From JBBEBE01 sp040882505 (GTDB taxonomy: Bacteria > Bacteroidota > Rhodothermia > Balneolales > Balneolaceae), in contig JBBEBE010000013.1 in the NCBI GenBank assembly GCA_040882505.1, forward strand, positions 165,299 through 229,298: a stretch of DNA of 64,000 nucleotides. Reading direction: 5' to 3'. How positions within the stretch are numbered: the first letter of the stretch is position 1; every line of letters starts with the position of its first letter. Under the pieces are notes generated by a model. That model worked only from the letters and a program-made list of their open reading frames with translations. It was not told where the DNA came from and ran no database searches. Made by a program: the position numbers and the translations under genes. Below, one piece after another: positions 8,412-18,175 of the stretch.

Positions 8412-9506
8412 CTAATCAAATCGAATCATCGTCTCCGGGTCTACCGATCGCCCATCTTTGAGTACTTCGAAGTGTAGATGTACGCCGGTTGTCGTGCCAC
8501 TATCTCCTGCTGTACCGACGCGTTCACCTTGACGAACCGTTTGACCCGAACGAACACGGATTCGTTGCAGGTGAGCATATCGGGTCTGATATCCGTTGGC
8601 GTGTTGAACCAGAACCATCCGACCATATCCACTCGATGTGCGGGCCTGGACGACGATACCATCTTCTGCCGACACGACTGTTGTTCCTCGTCCGGCCCGT
8701 AGATCCACGCCTTGATGGAGACGCCCCCAGCGTCGTCCAAATCGGGAAATTACCTCCGTTGACTCTTCGAGAGGGGATCGAAGCCGAACACCACCCATCT
8801 CCATGGAAGTCGGAAGGGATCCACGAGCCTGAACCCGTCGGGCTCGACGATTGCTGTGCCACGGGATGGAGAGCGTCAGTCCGATTCGATAGCTCCACCC
8901 ACCAAACTCGCCCTGTGAAACGTGAGTCGCGTGCCCTGCCCGATCCGGGGCCGTCAATCGTCCAGAAAGTGCATGATGATTGACGGCTTCTCCAAAAAGA
9001 CGAACCCAGGGAAGAAGCAAATAGGTCCCGCCCGCTTTCCATCCGGTCGTCCAAAAAGCCCCGGGTTCTCCTGCAGAAGATCGCAATGACACGTCCATCC
9101 CACCCGGATCGGTTCCACGCCAACTCAAATTCCAGAGACGCCCGGTTTGAACACCTCCATATACGCCAAACCGACTCCACTGCATGCCCAGATTCACTCC
9201 GACATCTGCCTGCTCAAAATCAACAGGGCCTCCCAAAAAGACCGTCTCTTGTTGGTGCAACAGGAGATTGACAGAGACTGCCGCATAGAATCTATAGAGC
9301 AAGTACCGCTCGGCCTGAAGATGCATCATCCCCTTCATGACCGGAGCGATTCGACCGTCGTATTCCGGATGACGGATCGACTGAAATTCACTCTGTTGGA
9401 CAGCATAGCCTCCCGAGAAGCGCCACAGCTGCGCCATTCCCTCCTCAACGACAAGAAGAAACAGGATCCCCATCAGAAGTGAAAGCGTTCGGGTTGTCTT
9501 CTGCAT
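8412..9506 (-). CDS. Predicted outer-membrane barrel fused to an M23 (LytM) peptidase domain
   Basis: This 364-residue protein has a signal peptide (residues 1-25, ending VVEEGMA). About 200 residues of amphipathic beta-strands rich in aromatics and glycine follow, such as VGVNLGMQWSRFGVYGG and YRIGLTLSIPW. The last ~110 residues form an M23 zinc endopeptidase domain. All LytM ligands are present: His and Asp in LHQGVDL, His in YAHLQ, and HLHF. The catalytic domain would cleave peptidoglycan cross-links or act as a hydrolase activator. The barrel-like region would hold it in the outer membrane. The barrel assignment is by pattern only. It follows ettA by 11 bp on the same strand. Confidence 0.75.
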   Translation of the reverse strand: MQKTTRTLSLLMGILFLLVVEEGMAQLWRFSGGYAVQQSEFQSIRHPEYDGRIAPVMKGMMHLQAERYLLYRFYAAVSVNLLLHQQETVFLGGPVDFEQADVGVNLGMQWSRFGVYGGVQTGRLWNLSWRGTDPGGMDVSLRSSAGEPGAFWTTGWKAGGTYLLLPWVRLFGEAVNHHALSGRLTAPDRAGHATHVSQGEFGGWSYRIGLTLSIPWHSNRRARRVQARGSLPTSMEMGGVRLRSPLEESTEVISRFGRRWGRLHQGVDLRAGRGTTVVSAEDGIVVQARTSSGYGRMVLVQHANGYQTRYAHLQRIRVRSGQTVRQGERVGTAGDSGTTTGVHLHFEVLKDGRSVDPETMIRFD

Positions 9507-9517
9507 CCACTCCCGAT

Positions 9518-11191
9518 CTACTCTTTCATCAATTTCCGGTAACGCACCTCTTCGATCTCACCCTCATCCAGACCGAGTCGTTGCCGCCGGTTCTCTTCGT
9601 ACTCTGCGTAGTTCCCTTCGAACCACTTGACATCGCCCTCCGGCTCAAATGCCAGAATGTGTGTGGCGATTCGATCCAGGAACCACCGGTCGTGCGAGAT
9701 AACCACCGCACAACCAGCAAAATCGAGCAGTGCCTCTTCCAGAGCTCGCAGTGTATTCACATCCAAATCGTTGGTCGGTTCATCGAGCAGAAGTACATTG
9801 GCCCCCTCTTTGAGTACCTTGGCCAAGTGGACCCGGTTCCGCTCTCCGCCTGACAACTCGCCAACACGCTTCTGCTGATCACTTCCACTGAAATTGAACC
9901 TTGCAACATACGCGCGGGAATTGATCTCCCGCTTGCCCAATGTAACAAGATCGTTGCCACCGGAAATCTCCTCCCAGATGGTTTTTCCAGGATTGAGTGG
10001 ACGTTTCTGATCAATGTACCCGAGTTGGACCGTATCGCCCAGCCGCAGGGTTCCCTCGTCGGGCGTCTCTTCTCCGGTAATCATTTTGAAGAGTGTAGAT
10101 TTCCCCGCACCATTGGGTCCGATCACACCCACGATTCCTCCCGGGGGGAGACGAAACGAGAGCCCTTCGAAGAGGGGGGTCCCGTCGAACCCTTTGGCGA
10201 GGTTCTTCGCCTCGATGACCAGGTCTCCCAAACGTGCTCCAGGCGGAATGTAAATCTCCATCTCCTCTTGACGCTTTGCCTGATCTTCGGAGAGAAGTTG
10301 TTCGTATGCACTGATACGAGCCTTGCTCTTGGCTCGTCTCCCTTTGGGATTTTGACGGATCCACTCCAACTCCTTCTCGAGTGTCTTCTGTCGTTTTGCG
10401 TCCTTTCTCTCTTCTGTCGACAACCTCTTCTGCTTCTGCTCCAGCCATGAACTGTAGTTCCCTTCGAACGGAATCCCCTCCCCACGATCCAATTCAAGGA
10501 TCCAGGAGGCAACGTTGTCCAGAAAATACCGATCATGCGTCACCGCAATGACCGTCCCTTCGTACCGGGCCAGATGTTGCTCGAGCCAGCCAACCGATTC
10601 GGCATCCAGATGGTTGGTTGGTTCATCCAGGAGCAACACATCGGGTTTTTTCAACAATATTCGACAGAGCGCCACCCGACGTGCCTCTCCTCCGGACAAC
10701 GTATCGACGATTGTCTCGGGATCCGGAGTTTGAAGAGCAGCCATTGCCTGCTCAAGCTTCTTGTCAATATTCCAGGCATCCCGCCGGTCGATCTCCTCCT
10801 GTAATTTCGTCTGCTTCGCAATCAGGGCATCGAAATCGGCATCCGGCTCCGAGAACCCCTCATTCACCTTCTCATAGTCCGACAGAAGATCCATTGTATC
10901 CTGGACTCCTTCCTGTACAATCTCCCGAACCGTTTTCCCCGCTTCCAGACGCGGTTCTTGAGAGAGGTATCCGAAGGTGACTCCTTTCTGGCGTGTGATG
11001 GTACCAAGATAGTCCTCGTCTTCGCCGGCAATAATTTTCAACAGCGTACTCTTCCCGGCCCCGTTAAGACCCAGTACCCCGATTTTTGCCCCGTAAAAAA
11101 AGGAGAGATGAATATCCTTTAGTACCGTCCGGTTCGGCTTGTAGATCTTGCTAACGCCGACCATGGAAAAAATAATCTTCTGATCGCTCAC
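9518..11191 (-). CDS. ettA: Energy-dependent translational throttle protein EttA (ABC-F)
   Basis: Cytosolic ABC-F ATPase that binds the ribosomal E site and gates entry into elongation according to ATP level. It has two nucleotide-binding domains with Walker A GLNGAGKS and GPNGAGKS, signatures LSGGEARR and LSGGERNR, and Walker B LLLDEPTNHLD and LLLDEPTNDLD. The arm and linker between the domains contain the KGRRAKSK segment. The frame is open to 11233, but the family starts with (M)SDxKIIFSMVGVSK. That places initiation at GTG 11189-11191, which has an AGAGGAG site 5 bases upstream. With this start it is 557 residues, the normal length. Confidence 0.95.
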   Translation of the reverse strand: MSDQKIIFSMVGVSKIYKPNRTVLKDIHLSFFYGAKIGVLGLNGAGKSTLLKIIAGEDEDYLGTITRQKGVTFGYLSQEPRLEAGKTVREIVQEGVQDTMDLLSDYEKVNEGFSEPDADFDALIAKQTKLQEEIDRRDAWNIDKKLEQAMAALQTPDPETIVDTLSGGEARRVALCRILLKKPDVLLLDEPTNHLDAESVGWLEQHLARYEGTVIAVTHDRYFLDNVASWILELDRGEGIPFEGNYSSWLEQKQKRLSTEERKDAKRQKTLEKELEWIRQNPKGRRAKSKARISAYEQLLSEDQAKRQEEMEIYIPPGARLGDLVIEAKNLAKGFDGTPLFEGLSFRLPPGGIVGVIGPNGAGKSTLFKMITGEETPDEGTLRLGDTVQLGYIDQKRPLNPGKTIWEEISGGNDLVTLGKREINSRAYVARFNFSGSDQQKRVGELSGGERNRVHLAKVLKEGANVLLLDEPTNDLDVNTLRALEEALLDFAGCAVVISHDRWFLDRIATHILAFEPEGDVKWFEGNYAEYEENRRQRLGLDEGEIEEVRYRKLMKE

Positions 11192-11582
11192 GATGACTCC
11201 TCTTTGATTCGTGTGCTCTGCGGGAATCCGCACAATGACTGATATGGACGAACGAAGAACGGATCAAACAGTTCCCGTCCGAACTCGTATTCCACTCCGA
11301 AGGTACAAAGTTTTTTCCTGAACCCGACCTCCGGAATGGCTCCAAATCGCAGCCGTTGGCTACAAAATCCCCGGTCACGATCGTTAACCGTGGATTCTTC
11401 CATCAATATATTTTGGAATAATGAAATTGAACGGTTACATTGTGGGTGTAGTAATGTTAACAATTCCCGCCTACGATAGAAGCGTATAGTAATCTTCTCT
11501 GGAAACGATTTGGTAACGCAATTCTTTTCGACAGGATGAACATCGACTGGTAAGTAGGTATTACAAATACGAGTACACATAT
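11192..11582. other. 391-bp intergenic region between divergent ettA and csp
   Basis: No gene is supported here. The ettA-proximal part holds its ribosome-binding site at 11197-11203. The half nearer csp is AT-rich and probably carries the csp promoter and a long untranslated leader, as cold-shock genes often have. No riboswitch or clear -10/-35 pair was recognised. Confidence 0.5.
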
Positions 11583-11801
11583 ATGGCACAACAAGGCAAA
11601 GTAAAATGGTTTGACGCAGAAAAAGGCTTCGGTTTCATCGAGCCTGATGACGGCGGAAAAGACATTTTCGTACACAGAAACAACATCCCGAACCTCGGTT
11701 TCCAGCAAGGACTGGAAGAAGGGGAAGCTGTTGAATTTGACGTAGAAGAGACTCCGAAAGGACTGAGCGCAATTGACGTATTCAGCCTCGACTATGAATG
11801 A
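11583..11801 (+). CDS. Cold-shock domain protein (CspA family)
   Basis: A 72-residue single cold-shock domain with the standard beta-barrel RNA/ssDNA-binding motifs: KVKWFDAEKGFGFIE (RNP1) and DIFVHRNNI (RNP2). A final strand region, AVEFDVEETPKG, follows. It acts as an RNA chaperone or antiterminator in the cytosol. It is monocistronic: the neighbours run the other way, and a strong terminator follows about 30 bp after the stop. It is the only plus-strand gene between 7.5 and 27.2 kb. Confidence 0.95.
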   Translation: MAQQGKVKWFDAEKGFGFIEPDDGGKDIFVHRNNIPNLGFQQGLEEGEAVEFDVEETPKGLSAIDVFSLDYE

Positions 11802-11829
11802 TTGACGGCTCGCAAGAGCACGTTTTTCG

Positions 11830-11866
11830 AAAGGTCCCGCTCCTCTGGAACGGGACCTTTTTTTTT
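11830..11866 (+). terminator. Rho-independent terminator after csp
   Basis: A 10-bp perfect stem, AAAGGTCCCG (11830-11839) with CGGGACCTTT (11851-11860), has an 11-base loop and runs into nine T residues (11858-11866). It is the clearest intrinsic terminator in the window. Confidence 0.92.
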
Positions 11867-11925
11867 GTGGGGTACACTCACTCTATCCGGTTCAATGGTC
11901 GCCGACTCAACGGCTCCAACCCGTC

Positions 11926-14900
11926 TCACCCTTTGGACACCTTCTCCCCTTCACTTCGACGTCCCTTTGCCGTCACAGAGAGTGCCATGGCAGGTACAAC
12001 GAACAGTGTCAGCAAGGTCGAAAAGGCCAAACCACCGATCACTGCACGTGCAAGTGGACTCCAGGTTTCAGCACCCGCTCCCATTTCCAATGCCAAAGGT
12101 ACCATAGAGAAGATTGTGGTCATGGCCGTCAATAGAATTGGACGCATACGTCTTCGACACGCCTGGATAAACAGAACCATCCAGGTCTCCCCACTCCGGT
12201 TGGATCCGTCGGTTTGCTGACGAATCGTATCTACAAGAACGATCCCGTTGTTGACGACAATTCCGACGAGAATTACGATCCCGATATAGGCTGGAACACT
12301 GAGCGCTGTTCCCGTTACGAAAAGCGCCAACAGAGATCCGAAAAATGCCAAAGGAACCGTCATCATGATGATCAGAGGATCCCTGAAATGCTCGAAGAGA
12401 GAGGCCATAACCATATAGGTAAGCAGTAACGCCAAAACGAGGGCAATCAAGAACTCCCGTGTGCTCTGATCCTGATCTCGAAGAGATCCGACAAAATCGT
12501 ACCGATATCCGTCCGGAAGCGGAATCTCCATCTCCAGTATGTTCTGAATGACCGGTCGCGCATCTTCCGGAAGACCCTGAATCATGACATTGATGTCAAG
12601 GACCAATTCCCGATCCCGGCGCAGCAATGTCTGTACACCTTCTGACATCTCGAAGTGACCCAAGGCCAGAATGGGTACTCGTGCCTCTTCGGTTTGCAAC
12701 AACTCCAATGCGAAAAGATCTTCCCGATACTGAAACTGATCGCGATCATTTCGCACTTCGATTGGAATCTCCCGACCTCCTTCCCGAAAATACCCGGCTC
12801 GACTCCCGCGCGACTGCGTCCCGAATGCGGTCGCGACCTCTGACGCACTTGAACCCAATCGAGCAATCCGTTCCCGATCCGGGTAATACTCCCACTCCGG
12901 CATGGGGCGCGTCCGTCCGTTGTTTACATTCGTTACCATCTCTTCTTGCCGCAAACGCTCTTCAATTCTCGCGCCCAACTCCTGCAAACGATCCATCTCC
13001 GTGCCGACCAGACTCAACTGGACCATCTGGGGTCCACCGCCTCCCATCCGCATGCCACCGACCCCGCCACCGGCCACAGAAACTTCGACCACTCGATCCG
13101 GATTGTCCAGCATCTGCTGCAGCCGAGTCACCATTTGCTCTGAACTCACGGAACGATCTCTTTGGTCGGCAAGGCGAACCTGCATTTGTCCCATATTACT
13201 CGCAGTTGTCCAGCGCTGGCGACCGATGCTGGTGATCACCGTCCGGACATCCGGATCCTCCAGAATCTGTGCAGAAAGTGCCCGCATCTCCTCGGCTGTC
13301 TCTGCAAGCCCTGTTCCCGGTGGCAGTTCAATGCGCACATTCAGTTCACCGGTATCACTCTGAGGGAAAAACTCTGCAGGAAGACTTCGGAACATCCCCC
13401 ATATCCCCACAAGTATTCCAACAGCAGCAAATGCAATCCAGTAGCGTCGCTTCAGCAACCAATAAAGATTTCGAATGTAGTTCTCCTCCAAGGAGATCAA
13501 TTTGCGCAACGCCCATCCTCGACGTGCAAAATCCTCGCGACGAATCAATATTGACGACAAAACAGGAATAACAATCAGAGATGCCAAAAAGGAGCTCGTA
13601 ATGGCGATCGAGATCGTAAGAACCAAATCCCGGGTAACGGCTCCGGCGACGCCACTCACCCCAAGGATTGGAATGAACACCCCGAGTGTCGTCAGGGTCG
13701 ACCCGAGCAGTGCTCCCCCCACCTCGCGCGTACCCTCCAAGGCTGCATGGAAACGCTCTTCGCCCTGCTCCAATCGTCTCGAGATACTTTCAGTTACCAC
13801 AATGGAATTGTCCACCAAGAGCCCGATGGCAAGCGCCAATCCAGTAATGGAGATGATGTTGAGTGTTATACCCAACATATACATTGCCGTAAATGTCGCC
13901 GTAAGGGAAACCGGAATGGAGACGGCTACAATCAAGGCAATTCGCCACCCTCCCATAAACAGAAAAAGAATCAGAATCACGACCACAAGTGCAATACCAG
14001 CCGACTGAGCCAGATTCCGGATCGATTGGGAGATGAAATCGGCTTCACTGCTCAACACCTGCATGTACACGCTTCCCGGCAGCTGATCTTGAAAGGCCTC
14101 CATTTCACGAACAACTTCCTGTGCCACGTCCAACGTGTTGGCATCGGACTGCTTCTGCACTTCGACCGTCACACTGTTTCGCCCATTTACCTCCTCGACT
14201 GAACGGACATCGGCATACGTATTCTCTACATTTGCCACATCCCCCACGCGAATCAGTCGCCCTCCATCTTCTCGGCGAACAACAGTCTGCGCAATCTCTT
14301 CGAGAGATTCATACGTAGATCCTGCACGCACCGAATAGGCGAGTGGGCCTGCCAAAATGGATCCAATCGGAACATCCACATTATTCTGCCGGATGGCCTG
14401 CGTCACTTGGTTGGGTGTCACTTGGTGCAACGCCATTGCCTCTCGATCCAGGCTTATATAGAAACTTCTCTGAAGTCCTCCACGAGTATCGGCTGCCGCA
14501 ACGCCCGGAATCCGTTCGAATCGAGGTTCCACAAACTCGACTGAAAGCTCGCGAAGTGCGTCCAAACCCAGAACTGAAGATTCCAGGCTGATCTGCATGA
14601 TCGGCGACCGGTCCGGATCAAATTGGAAAATCACTGGCTGGTTCGCTTCCTCCGGCAATGTGCTCCGGATTCGGTCCATCGCCTCACGCAATTTGATCTC
14701 TGTCTGTTGGATATTCGTACCGGGTTGGAGTCGAAGAATCAGAAATGCGCCTCCCCGACGAACATTCGCCTCCAACTGTCGAACACCCTCGACGCCCATA
14801 ATCGCCCCTTCAATCGGTTCGACAACGAGCCGGGACATGTCATCCGGAGCCACATTGGAGTAATTGACCGATACGGCAAGGATTGGAATATTGAATTCCG

Positions 14901-15021
14901 GCATCAGGGTCACTTTCAGATTCCCCAATGAAAAGAGACCGAACCCGATCACCATCAGTGATGCCATAATGATCGTAACCGGTCGTCGTAGCAGTGAAGC
15001 TGTCAGTGGAAGCTGTCTCAT
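11926..15021 (-). CDS. RND-family efflux permease (second of a pair)
   Basis: A 1031-residue inner-membrane RND transporter with the usual 12-helix, two-large-loop layout. TM1 is preceded by LLRRPVTIIM, TM4 carries GLLVDNSIVV with a single Asp followed by Asn, and TM10 carries GIVVNNGIVL in place of the Lys found in AcrB. These residues match the HAE-1/SwrC-like branch common in Bacteroidota rather than AcrB. The start overlaps the end of the upstream RND gene (ATGA), so the two are translationally coupled. Substrate is unknown. The paired RND arrangement recalls MdtB/MdtC, where two different permeases assemble in one pump. Confidence 0.92.
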   Translation of the reverse strand: MRQLPLTASLLRRPVTIIMASLMVIGFGLFSLGNLKVTLMPEFNIPILAVSVNYSNVAPDDMSRLVVEPIEGAIMGVEGVRQLEANVRRGGAFLILRLQPGTNIQQTEIKLREAMDRIRSTLPEEANQPVIFQFDPDRSPIMQISLESSVLGLDALRELSVEFVEPRFERIPGVAAADTRGGLQRSFYISLDREAMALHQVTPNQVTQAIRQNNVDVPIGSILAGPLAYSVRAGSTYESLEEIAQTVVRREDGGRLIRVGDVANVENTYADVRSVEEVNGRNSVTVEVQKQSDANTLDVAQEVVREMEAFQDQLPGSVYMQVLSSEADFISQSIRNLAQSAGIALVVVILILFLFMGGWRIALIVAVSIPVSLTATFTAMYMLGITLNIISITGLALAIGLLVDNSIVVTESISRRLEQGEERFHAALEGTREVGGALLGSTLTTLGVFIPILGVSGVAGAVTRDLVLTISIAITSSFLASLIVIPVLSSILIRREDFARRGWALRKLISLEENYIRNLYWLLKRRYWIAFAAVGILVGIWGMFRSLPAEFFPQSDTGELNVRIELPPGTGLAETAEEMRALSAQILEDPDVRTVITSIGRQRWTTASNMGQMQVRLADQRDRSVSSEQMVTRLQQMLDNPDRVVEVSVAGGGVGGMRMGGGGPQMVQLSLVGTEMDRLQELGARIEERLRQEEMVTNVNNGRTRPMPEWEYYPDRERIARLGSSASEVATAFGTQSRGSRAGYFREGGREIPIEVRNDRDQFQYREDLFALELLQTEEARVPILALGHFEMSEGVQTLLRRDRELVLDINVMIQGLPEDARPVIQNILEMEIPLPDGYRYDFVGSLRDQDQSTREFLIALVLALLLTYMVMASLFEHFRDPLIIMMTVPLAFFGSLLALFVTGTALSVPAYIGIVILVGIVVNNGIVLVDTIRQQTDGSNRSGETWMVLFIQACRRRMRPILLTAMTTIFSMVPLALEMGAGAETWSPLARAVIGGLAFSTLLTLFVVPAMALSVTAKGRRSEGEKVSKG

Positions 15022-18000
15022 GGTTCCTCCACGTGCCCAACCGGATCCGTCTTTCGACCGATCGCATGAAAACCGAACGATTCACTCCAGCTGCTGACCA
15101 GACGGTACATACAGGGGACCACCAAAAGCATCAAGAATGTCGACATGGTCAATCCACCAATCACCGTACGAGCCATCGGACTCCAGGTCTCCGACCCGGC
15201 TCCCAGCTCCAGTGCCAATGGAACCATTGCCAGGATGGTCGTCAGTGCCGTCATCAAAATGGGCCGGAGACGTCTCGTGGCACCCTTTCGAATCGCATCG
15301 TCCCGGTCCATGCCCCGAACCCGAAGAATTTTGATATAGTCGATCATCACAATCCCGTTGTTCACCACAATCCCGGTGAGAAGAACCAATCCCACCATTG
15401 CGGTGACACTGATGGCCGTCCCGCTACTCCAGAGACCAATCAACACACCACTCAATGCAAGCGGGATGGTCACGATGATAATGAACGGCTCCATCAGGCT
15501 TTCGAACTGAGAGGCCATCACCATATACGTGAGCACGCCGGCAACCAGAAATGCGATCAACAGATAGGCGAAAGAGCTTTGTTGGTCCTCGGCCGAACCA
15601 CCGATTTCGTATCGATACCCTTCCGGCCATTCCATTCGATCGAGAAACTCTCGTGCCTGATCGGATGCGCGACTCAGAGCCAGATTTCCAAGATCTGCCC
15701 CCACCTCTACAACACGTTCCTGATTGACCCGATGTATCGCCGAAGGCCCGTTGATTCTCTCGATTCGCGCCAGGCTGGAGAGCGGCATCCAGCCCGCATC
15801 TGTTGTCTGTATTTGAATCTCCTCGAGCAGGCCGGAGTTCGCCCGATCCATCGGATCCAGCTCGACCAACACATCAAACTCGATCCCCTGATCCACGAAC
15901 GTAGTCGCCACTTCACCTCGAATGGCTCGTCCGACAGCGTTGGCTACATCGGACGTCGTCATCCCGACTCGTGCAATCCTCTCTCGATCCATCTGTAACC
16001 GAAGCTCCGGACGTCCTTCGTCCATGGACGTATAAACTCCGGCAATCCCTTCCATCTCCCGCAAACCGTAGACCACCTGATTTGCCAGCTCCATCCGTAC
16101 CAGAGGATCATACCCGTAAACACGCAACTGCAACCCGGTTTCACCGTCCGGACTCAACGGGTCTTCCCGCAATTCACGAATATCCAGACCCGGTACAACT
16201 TGCAGGGCCTCAATCAAGTCCGCAGTAATCTCGACCTGGTGTTGATCCCGCTCCGCAGCCGGGACCAGCTCAAGTCGAATCACGCCCCGATTTCCTCCTG
16301 GATGGTCCGCTCCTTCGATCCCGGGTTTGTCACCAAAATCGGAGACCATCAATCGAACATCGACGCCCGACTCCCGAATCACGGCTTCTGCCTCTTCAAT
16401 GGATCTCTCAAGTTCAAACAGGGTCACACCTGGTTCCCGCTCCAACTCCAGCGCCAACCGCCCTTCATCCACAACCGGAAAGAACTCTCCGTCGAGCAAC
16501 AGATAGATCGGAAGCGTCGAAATCAAAAAGAGGAAAGCCGCCAGGGTGACCCTGCCACTACGCGGCAATGCCTTCTCCAATACCGAAGAGTAGACCTGTT
16601 CAAGCCGGTCGAGCCATCGCCCAATTTGATGACCGACTTTGGCAAGACGAACCCGCATGTTCTCCATGCTCTGAAAGCGTCTCGTCGACTCTTTCGGCCG
16701 CTCAAACAGACGGGAGGCGAGTACAGGAATCACGGTAAGAGAGACCAATACCGAGACGATCAACGCAAACGTTACCGTAAGGGCAAGATCACGAAAAAGT
16801 AATCCGGCGATCCCGGGAACAAACAAAATCGGCAGAAAGACAACTGCGGTCGTCACTGTAGACATGACCACCGGTGACATGACCTCATTGGCTCCATCGA
16901 CAGCTGCAACCGGCCCGTCTGCACCATCCTCACGGAAGCGGAAGATATTCTCAAGCACCACGACTGCATTGTCGACCACCATACCGACGGCAAGCGTCAA
17001 TCCCGAGAGCGAAATGATGTTGATGCTAACGTCGGCCCAGAACATGATACTGAACGTCGTCACGATCGAGACCGGAATGGAAATGGCAACAATCAAAGCT
17101 GGTCGACCACTCCGGAGAAAGAAGAGGAGCATGGCAATAACCAAACATATCGCCTGACCGCCGGTCTGGATCAGATTCCGAATCGAGAGACGAATGAAAT
17201 CGGCTTGATTGGAGAGTATGGAGAGTTGTACATCTCCCGGAAGCATCAGTTGCATTTCGTCAACTGCTTCGACAACTCCCTGTGCAGCCATCACCACATT
17301 GCTGTCACTCTGACGATAGATATTGAGAATCACACCGTCCTGACCGTTAATACGAACGTTCCCGATCGGCTGTGCAATCCCGTCCTCTACACTCGCAATA
17401 TCCTGCAAATAGACCGGCGTACCTGCTTGGTCTCCCACGATGGTTTCACGAATCTGACGAATGTCCCGAAACTCGTTGACTGTCCGAAGCGAATACGTAA
17501 ACTCTCCCTCCCTTAGCTCCCCGGCCGGTACCTGAATATTGTCTTGCCGAAGCCGGTTTGCCACGTGAGCAATATCCAGATTATAGGCTCGCATACGAGC
17601 ATTGCTGATCCGGATGTTGATCTGCCGATCATAGCCACCGGATGTCGTCGCAGAAGCCACCCCCTCGACGCGTTCGATCCGCTGTTCGAGCTGTTGGGTT
17701 GCAAGCGTTCGAAGATCTCTTGGACTGCGAACGTCGGAAGTCAGGGTAAGAACCACGACCGGTTCGTCATTCGGGTCGTAACTGAACACAATTGGAGACT
17801 CGACCTCTTGAGGAAGCGAGCGTCGAATCATGTCCAACTGTTTCCGGACTTCCGTCTCGGCCTCAAACAGATCGGTCCCCCACTTGAAATGGAGCCGAAC
17901 AACCGACGAACCCTGACTGGAGAGGGATCGGACACGTTCAATCCCGGAAACACTCCCGACCGACTCTTCGATCGGACGAGTGACCAACGTCTCCATATCT

Positions 18001-18173
18001 TCGGGCGCCACTCCCTCATAGGTTGTGTAGATCGTCACGGTGGGAAACGACACATCCGGATAAAGATTCAATCGCAACTGCGTGAGTCCGTAGAGGCCGA
18101 AACCGATCAGAATCAGAGTCACCATGAGCGTCGTGACAGGACGCCGGACCGAAAATCGGGAGAGTGATGCCAT
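15018..18173 (-). CDS. RND-family efflux permease (first of a pair)
   Basis: A 1051-residue RND permease with the start motif FSVRRPVTTLM, TM4 GMVVDNAVVVLEN and TM10 GIVVNNGIVMID. It differs clearly from its neighbour but has the same fold. Its start lies 2 bp after the membrane-fusion gene stop, and its end overlaps the next RND start by 4 bp, forming a tight MFP-RND-RND operon. It would pump hydrophobic compounds from the periplasm or inner-membrane leaflet, driven by protons. No outer-membrane TolC-type gene is present in the window, so the exit duct must come from elsewhere. Confidence 0.92.
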   Translation of the reverse strand: MASLSRFSVRRPVTTLMVTLILIGFGLYGLTQLRLNLYPDVSFPTVTIYTTYEGVAPEDMETLVTRPIEESVGSVSGIERVRSLSSQGSSVVRLHFKWGTDLFEAETEVRKQLDMIRRSLPQEVESPIVFSYDPNDEPVVVLTLTSDVRSPRDLRTLATQQLEQRIERVEGVASATTSGGYDRQINIRISNARMRAYNLDIAHVANRLRQDNIQVPAGELREGEFTYSLRTVNEFRDIRQIRETIVGDQAGTPVYLQDIASVEDGIAQPIGNVRINGQDGVILNIYRQSDSNVVMAAQGVVEAVDEMQLMLPGDVQLSILSNQADFIRLSIRNLIQTGGQAICLVIAMLLFFLRSGRPALIVAISIPVSIVTTFSIMFWADVSINIISLSGLTLAVGMVVDNAVVVLENIFRFREDGADGPVAAVDGANEVMSPVVMSTVTTAVVFLPILFVPGIAGLLFRDLALTVTFALIVSVLVSLTVIPVLASRLFERPKESTRRFQSMENMRVRLAKVGHQIGRWLDRLEQVYSSVLEKALPRSGRVTLAAFLFLISTLPIYLLLDGEFFPVVDEGRLALELEREPGVTLFELERSIEEAEAVIRESGVDVRLMVSDFGDKPGIEGADHPGGNRGVIRLELVPAAERDQHQVEITADLIEALQVVPGLDIRELREDPLSPDGETGLQLRVYGYDPLVRMELANQVVYGLREMEGIAGVYTSMDEGRPELRLQMDRERIARVGMTTSDVANAVGRAIRGEVATTFVDQGIEFDVLVELDPMDRANSGLLEEIQIQTTDAGWMPLSSLARIERINGPSAIHRVNQERVVEVGADLGNLALSRASDQAREFLDRMEWPEGYRYEIGGSAEDQQSSFAYLLIAFLVAGVLTYMVMASQFESLMEPFIIIVTIPLALSGVLIGLWSSGTAISVTAMVGLVLLTGIVVNNGIVMIDYIKILRVRGMDRDDAIRKGATRRLRPILMTALTTILAMVPLALELGAGSETWSPMARTVIGGLTMSTFLMLLVVPCMYRLVSSWSESFGFHAIGRKTDPVGHVEEP

Positions 18174-18175
18174 GA

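Noticed and set aside
11926..15021. Possibility that the two RND genes are one frameshifted gene
   Set aside because: Each has the full set of RND motifs and normal length; the 4-bp ATGA overlap is ordinary translational coupling.
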